This document shows, in pieces, positions 5,042 through 8,560 of a stretch of 8,560 nt of DNA. Position numbers and translations under genes: made by a program. Where the stretch lies: positions 1 through 8,560 of the forward strand of contig JBGPHT010000236.1 of NCBI GenBank assembly GCA_041484525.1, given 5' to 3'. Position 1 is the first letter of the stretch. Each line of letters opens with the position of its first letter. Below the pieces are notes generated by a model. It saw nothing but the letters and a program-made list of their open reading frames with translations, did not search any database and was not told the DNA's origin. This DNA comes from JBGPHT01 sp041484525. GTDB taxonomy: Bacteria; Acidobacteriota; Terriglobia; Bryobacterales; Bryobacteraceae.

Positions 5042-8000
5042 ATGATTGTACGCGCACATCAACATTTGACGATTGCAGCAGTTACTGCCCTCGGTCTATT
5101 CGGATCGGCGCCGGCTAGCTCCCAGGAACGGAACGTACTCACCCAGCACAATGACAACGCGAGAAGCGGGTCTTATCTAGCGGAGACGATTCTTACACCG
5201 GCCGTTGTCGGCTCCGGCCGCTTCGGGCGTCTGTACATGCGTGAGGTCAGCGGAGATGTGCTCGCACAGCCGCTCTACGTGCAACAGGTTCGGACTGCGC
5301 AGGGCACGAAGAATATGTTCTTCATCGCGACCGCCCTAAATGTTGTCTATGGGTTCGACGCCGACAACCTGGATCCCAACTTGACCGCGGGGCGTATCTG
5401 GACCAGAACATTGTGCGGTTCCTTCGATGTCAACATCTGCGATGAGACCAAGTCCCACCGCGTTGGCGTGACCAGTACGCCCGTAATCGACGCCGCGACG
5501 CAGACCATGTACGTCGTGGCGCGCTGCTCGGAGGCGCCGGGCGGCCCGCAAAACGGCGGCACCGCGAATAGCGACAACTTCCTCTACGCGATCAATATCG
5601 CCGACGGCACCAACCGCATGCCGCCGAAGCGCATCGAAGCCGTCGATCCGGCCAACAGCAACATCCGCTTCGATCCCCGCTGCCACCGCAACCGTCCCGG
5701 TCTGTTGTTGATGAACGGCGTGGTGTACGTTGGTTTTGCGACCTTCAGTTGCGATGCCGCTTGCGCCGCTGCGCCCTATCACGGATGGGTGATGGCGTAT
5801 CGCGTCTCGGATTTGCAGCAGTTGGGTGCGTTCAACACGACCACCACGGGAGGCGGCGCCGGCATCTGGCAGTCGGGAAAAGGCCTGGTCGGGGCAGCCG
5901 ATGGAACGATCTTTTTCGAAACCGGGAATGATACGATTCCGTCTCCCCTCGGCGATAGCTTCGTCCGTCTTCGTCTTACGCCTACAGGGTTGCAGTTGGC
6001 TGGCTCGTTCACGCCGAACAACGCCTCCGCCCTGCGCATCGGCGACACCGACCTCGGCTCCGGTGGGCCCATGCTGCTCCCCGGGGGGCGACTGATCGGC
6101 GGCGGCAAGCAAGGACGGTTCTACGTGCTCGACACGAACACCATGCGGCAAACGCAGAATTGCGATGCGGCGTCGGGCCACTGCGACGCGGGTGTAAGCA
6201 CGTCGACGACCGGCGACGGTTTCCAGGCGTTCTTCAACACCTATCACAACAATCCCGCGCGCCCGGCCTGCAATGCACTGCCGCCCGCTGCCGGCTGCGA
6301 TCAAATGCATCCGGTGATGGATTGCTACATCGCCCCCGCCCGCTATCAGGATGGCGAGATGTGCGGCCCCAACATCCACGCGGGCCCGATCTATTGGAAG
6401 CCGCGCGGGAGTTCGGATGGGCTCATCTACCACATGTCCGAGAAGGACTTTCTGAAGGCCTTCCGTTACGACCCTGTGGCGAAGCACGTTTCCGAAACGC
6501 CGATGATGAGCGCCGCCGGATCGTGGCCGCGGCCGCACGACGATGGGATGCCCGGCGGATTCACCTCGCTTTCGGCTAACAACGACATCGACGGCGTCGT
6601 GTGGACTGCGCTGCCTACAGTGGACGGCCAGTGGAATAATGCGATCGGCCGCCTGGCCGCCTTCGACGCTCTCACTCTTCGCCAGCTCTGGGTGGATGAC
6701 GACGGCGTGAACTTCGCCAAGTTCAACGCACCCACCATTGCCGGGGGAAAAGTGATTCGCGCCACCTTCTCCGATCGGGTCGTCGTGTATGGGATGCGCG
6801 CGCCCGAAGGCTTCCCCATCTGGCGCTACACCGGCACCGCGTGCACCGGCGACTCGTGTCCCGGTTGGCAGAAGCTCGACAACAATGCCAAGACCGTCCA
6901 GATCGCGGCCGGCGGAAACGAATTGTACCAGTTGCATAACGATGGCTGGATCTGGCGGAGCACGGGTACGGCGTGCACCGGCGACTCGTGCCCCGGCTGG
7001 CAGCGCCTGGATGACAACTCAAAAACCGTTGCCATCGCAGCCGCGGGAAATCAGCTCTACCAGTTACACAACGACGGTTGGATCTGGCGCTATACCGGCA
7101 CACCGTGCACCGGCGAGTCATGCCCCGGTTGGCAGCGTCTCGACAATAACGCCAAGACCATCGCCATCGCCGCCGGCACGGGCGGCCTCTATCAGTTGCA
7201 CAATGACGGCTGGATATTCCGGTACACCGGCACGCCGTGCACCGGCGAATCCTGCCCGGGATGGCAGCGCCTCGACCACAATTCGAAGACAACCGCGATT
7301 GCTGCCACCGGGAACAGCCTGTACCAGTTACACAACGACGGTTGGATCTGGCGCTACACGGGCACGCCGTGCACCGGCGAATCCTGTCCCGGCTGGCAGT
7401 GTCTCGATAACAACGCCAAGACTATCGCCATCGCCGCCGGCGGAGGCGGCCTGTATCAGTTACACAACGACGGCTGGATCTGGTGGTATAACGGTACGCC
7501 GTGCACTGGCGAATCCTGTCCCGGCTGGCAGCGTCTCGATAACAACGCCAAGACCATCGCCATCGCTGCCGGCGGGAGCGGCCTTTACCAGTTACACAAC
7601 GACGGTTGGATCTGGCGGTACACGGGCACACCGTGCAATGGCGAGTCTTGTCCCGGCTGGCAGCGCCTCGATAACAACTCCAGCACGGGAGCAATTGTAG
7701 CCGGCGATGGGCCGAATCAGGTGTACCAATTGCACCATAAGAGTCAGGCGTTCCAGTTACACAACGACGGTTGGATCTGGCGCTACACCGGCACCCCGTG
7801 CAGCGGTGACGTATGCCCCGGCTGGCAGCGCCTCGACAATAATGCGAACACTACTGCCATCGCGGCCGGCGAGAGTCAGTTATTCCAGTTACACCGGACC
7901 GGCTGGATCTGGCGCTATACGGGCACGCCCTGCGCCGGCGAATCCTGTCCTGGCTGGCAGCGTCTCGATAACAACTCGAAAACGACAGCCATCGCCGCCG

Positions 8001-8467
8001 GCGGAGTTCAACTGTTCCAGTTACACAACGACGGTTGGATCTGGCGCTACACGGGCACGCCGTGCGCCGGCGAGTCATGCCCCGGCTGGCAGCGCCTGGA
8101 CAATAACGCCAACACCAAAGCCATCGCGGCCGGCGAGAGTCAGTTGTTCCAGTTGCATACGAATGGCTGGATCTGGCGCTATACAGGCACACCTTGCACC
8201 GGCGAGTCGTGTCCGGGCTGGCAGCGCCTCGATAATAACTCGAAGACGGTAGCCATCGCCGCCGCCGGCAACCAGCTTTTCCAGTTACACAGTGATGGTT
8301 GGATCTGGCGCTACACCGGTACACCCTGCACAGGAGAGTCTTGTCCGGGCTGGCAGCGCCTCGACAATAATTCGAATACGGTAGCTATCGCCGCCGCAGG
8401 CAACCAACTCTTCCAGTTACATAGAGCTTGTCCCGTATTAGGCGTTTTTGCCAGACGCATACTCTGA
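5042..8467 (+). CDS. Secreted PQQ-like propeller protein with 12 tectonin-like tandem repeats
   Basis: This is a 1141-residue extracytoplasmic protein. Residues 1-28 are a Sec signal peptide (apolar 9-22, cleavage near PASS-Q). Residues about 29-585 form a PQQ-like beta-propeller domain beginning QHNDNARSGSYL, with blade phrases such as AQPLYV, VYGFDADN and TSTPVIDAATQTMYVV. It holds 12 cysteines, fitting a disulfide-bonded secreted domain. It lacks the active-site signature seen in the neighbouring dehydrogenase, so I do not call it an enzyme. Residues 593-1127 are twelve 44-residue units of the type IWRYTGTPCTGESCPGWQRL plus DNNAKT, an AIAAG turn, LYQLH and NDGW. Every unit keeps a CX4C pair, probably one disulfide per blade. 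The Trp- and Gly-rich pattern resembles tectonin/tachylectin lectin blades, so glycan or surface binding is a reasonable guess. The array breaks off in unit 12 and the protein ends 14 residues later in unrelated sequence, suggesting C-terminal truncation. Confidence 0.9.
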   Translation: MIVRAHQHLTIAAVTALGLFGSAPASSQERNVLTQHNDNARSGSYLAETILTPAVVGSGRFGRLYMREVSGDVLAQPLYVQQVRTAQGTKNMFFIATALNVVYGFDADNLDPNLTAGRIWTRTLCGSFDVNICDETKSHRVGVTSTPVIDAATQTMYVVARCSEAPGGPQNGGTANSDNFLYAINIADGTNRMPPKRIEAVDPANSNIRFDPRCHRNRPGLLLMNGVVYVGFATFSCDAACAAAPYHGWVMAYRVSDLQQLGAFNTTTTGGGAGIWQSGKGLVGAADGTIFFETGNDTIPSPLGDSFVRLRLTPTGLQLAGSFTPNNASALRIGDTDLGSGGPMLLPGGRLIGGGKQGRFYVLDTNTMRQTQNCDAASGHCDAGVSTSTTGDGFQAFFNTYHNNPARPACNALPPAAGCDQMHPVMDCYIAPARYQDGEMCGPNIHAGPIYWKPRGSSDGLIYHMSEKDFLKAFRYDPVAKHVSETPMMSAAGSWPRPHDDGMPGGFTSLSANNDIDGVVWTALPTVDGQWNNAIGRLAAFDALTLRQLWVDDDGVNFAKFNAPTIAGGKVIRATFSDRVVVYGMRAPEGFPIWRYTGTACTGDSCPGWQKLDNNAKTVQIAAGGNELYQLHNDGWIWRSTGTACTGDSCPGWQRLDDNSKTVAIAAAGNQLYQLHNDGWIWRYTGTPCTGESCPGWQRLDNNAKTIAIAAGTGGLYQLHNDGWIFRYTGTPCTGESCPGWQRLDHNSKTTAIAATGNSLYQLHNDGWIWRYTGTPCTGESCPGWQCLDNNAKTIAIAAGGGGLYQLHNDGWIWWYNGTPCTGESCPGWQRLDNNAKTIAIAAGGSGLYQLHNDGWIWRYTGTPCNGESCPGWQRLDNNSSTGAIVAGDGPNQVYQLHHKSQAFQLHNDGWIWRYTGTPCSGDVCPGWQRLDNNANTTAIAAGESQLFQLHRTGWIWRYTGTPCAGESCPGWQRLDNNSKTTAIAAGGVQLFQLHNDGWIWRYTGTPCAGESCPGWQRLDNNANTKAIAAGESQLFQLHTNGWIWRYTGTPCTGESCPGWQRLDNNSKTVAIAAAGNQLFQLHSDGWIWRYTGTPCTGESCPGWQRLDNNSNTVAIAAAGNQLFQLHRACPVLGVFARRIL
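6818..8422 (+). repeat. In-frame 132-bp coding tandem repeat, 12 units
   Basis: Units begin at residues 593, 637, 681, 725, 769, 813, 857, 912, 956, 1000, 1044 and 1088 of the host protein. Every interval is 44 residues (132 bp) except unit 7, which has 55. The last unit stops after about 40 residues. DNA identity between units is high, with mostly third-position changes, so the family is kept similar by selection and probably by recombination. Units 1-7 carry YQLH (LYQ or VYQ) and units 8-12 carry LFQ, dividing the array into two blocks that meet at the 11-residue insertion. All twelve units keep CX4C, PGWQ and the DNN-type turn (DDN in unit 2, DHN in unit 4). Confidence 0.95.
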
Positions 8468-8472
8468 AATGT

Positions 8473-8508
8473 AAAGTACTTTCTATAATTGCAGGACAGC
8501 CGCTGTCC
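8473..8508 (+). promoter_or_regulatory. Palindrome, exact -10 box and hairpin at the right edge
   Basis: Directly after the repeat-protein stop lie a perfect 10-bp palindrome AAAGTACTTT (8473-8482), an exact TATAAT (8484-8489) and the inverted repeat GGACAG-ccg-CTGTCC (8494-8508). No good -35 is placed 16-18 bases before the TATAAT. The palindrome abutting the -10 is laid out like a repressor operator, and the hairpin would fall at the start of the transcript. The controlled gene would lie beyond 8560. This reading is inferred from layout alone. Confidence 0.4.
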
Positions 8509-8560
8509 GTGCACGCATGACGGGTATCTTCGTTCATTTTTGCCCGTTGGTTTTCGGACT

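Noticed and set aside
5042..6800. Calling the N-terminal domain of the large protein a second PQQ dehydrogenase
   Set aside because: It has propeller-type repeats but lacks the HHDIWDWD and ANWTGGA active-site signatures present in the neighbouring enzyme.
5336..6937. A 533-codon leftward ORF antisense to the large repeat protein
   Set aside because: It is Arg/Gly/Ala/Val-rich with no domain pattern. It lies wholly opposite a recognisable PQQ-like domain with a signal peptide and ribosome binding site. Long antisense frames are expected in GC-rich DNA.
6789..7700. Rightward 303-codon and leftward frames within the repeat array that also look periodic
   Set aside because: Any frame over a 132-bp tandem repeat gives a periodic protein. 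Only the frame in phase with the signal peptide and N-terminal propeller conserves Cys, Trp and Gly positions.
6818..8422. CRISPR-like or satellite DNA reading of the tandem repeat
   Set aside because: There are no unique spacers, the period is a multiple of three, and conservation follows codon positions. It is a protein repeat.
8413..8537. A 50-codon leftward ORF starting at 8537 that might be the beginning of a transposase
   Set aside because: There is no ribosome binding site, it runs antisense into the end of the repeat gene, and its translation resembles nothing I recognise.

Overview
The window looks like a piece of a GC-rich soil-type bacterial chromosome, most likely an acidobacterium of the Solibacter/Bryobacter kind. 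That assignment is inference. It rests on high GC with GC-rich third codon positions, a secreted PQQ dehydrogenase with its own cytochrome c, a thiamine-diphosphate enzyme carrying a twin-arginine leader, and a large secreted protein whose N-terminal type (starting QHNDNAR) is common in that phylum. No 16S rRNA, tRNA, integrase or transposase gene is visible.

Layout. Bases 1-436 hold no convincing gene. They contain a pair of 23-bp direct repeats (77-99, 112-134) with a partial third copy at 12-23, and a short coding-like stretch (264-472 +) that may be a gene remnant. A benzoylformate-decarboxylase-like ThDP enzyme runs leftward (2359-437). Its GTG start is fixed by a strong ribosome binding site, and its first 32 residues read as a Tat signal peptide. 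A 113-bp divergent promoter region (2360-2472) separates it from a rightward pair: a small secreted monohaem cytochrome c (2473-2883) and a secreted PQQ-dependent dehydrogenase of the glucose-dehydrogenase type (2931-4943). A short hairpin lies between these two, just before the ribosome binding site of the second. After a 98-bp gap comes a 1141-residue secreted protein (5042-8467). It has an N-terminal PQQ-like beta-propeller (about 585 residues) followed by twelve tandem 44-residue repeats resembling tectonin/tachylectin blades. The array stops inside its twelfth unit. The last 93 bases are AT-richer and hold a palindrome, an exact TATAAT and a small hairpin, probably the control region of a gene beyond the window.

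How the genes may work together (inference). The dehydrogenase would oxidise a sugar, alcohol or aldehyde outside the cytoplasm and pass electrons to the adjacent cytochrome c. The divergent ThDP enzyme, if really exported by Tat, would put 2-oxo-acid decarboxylation or carboligation chemistry in the same compartment. Its aldehyde product could then be an upstream substrate for the PQQ enzyme. The large repeat protein is secreted too, but its link to the redox genes is only proximity and orientation.

The two observations most worth following are the Tat-like ThDP enzyme beside a periplasmic redox pair, and the recombination history written in the 132-bp repeat array.
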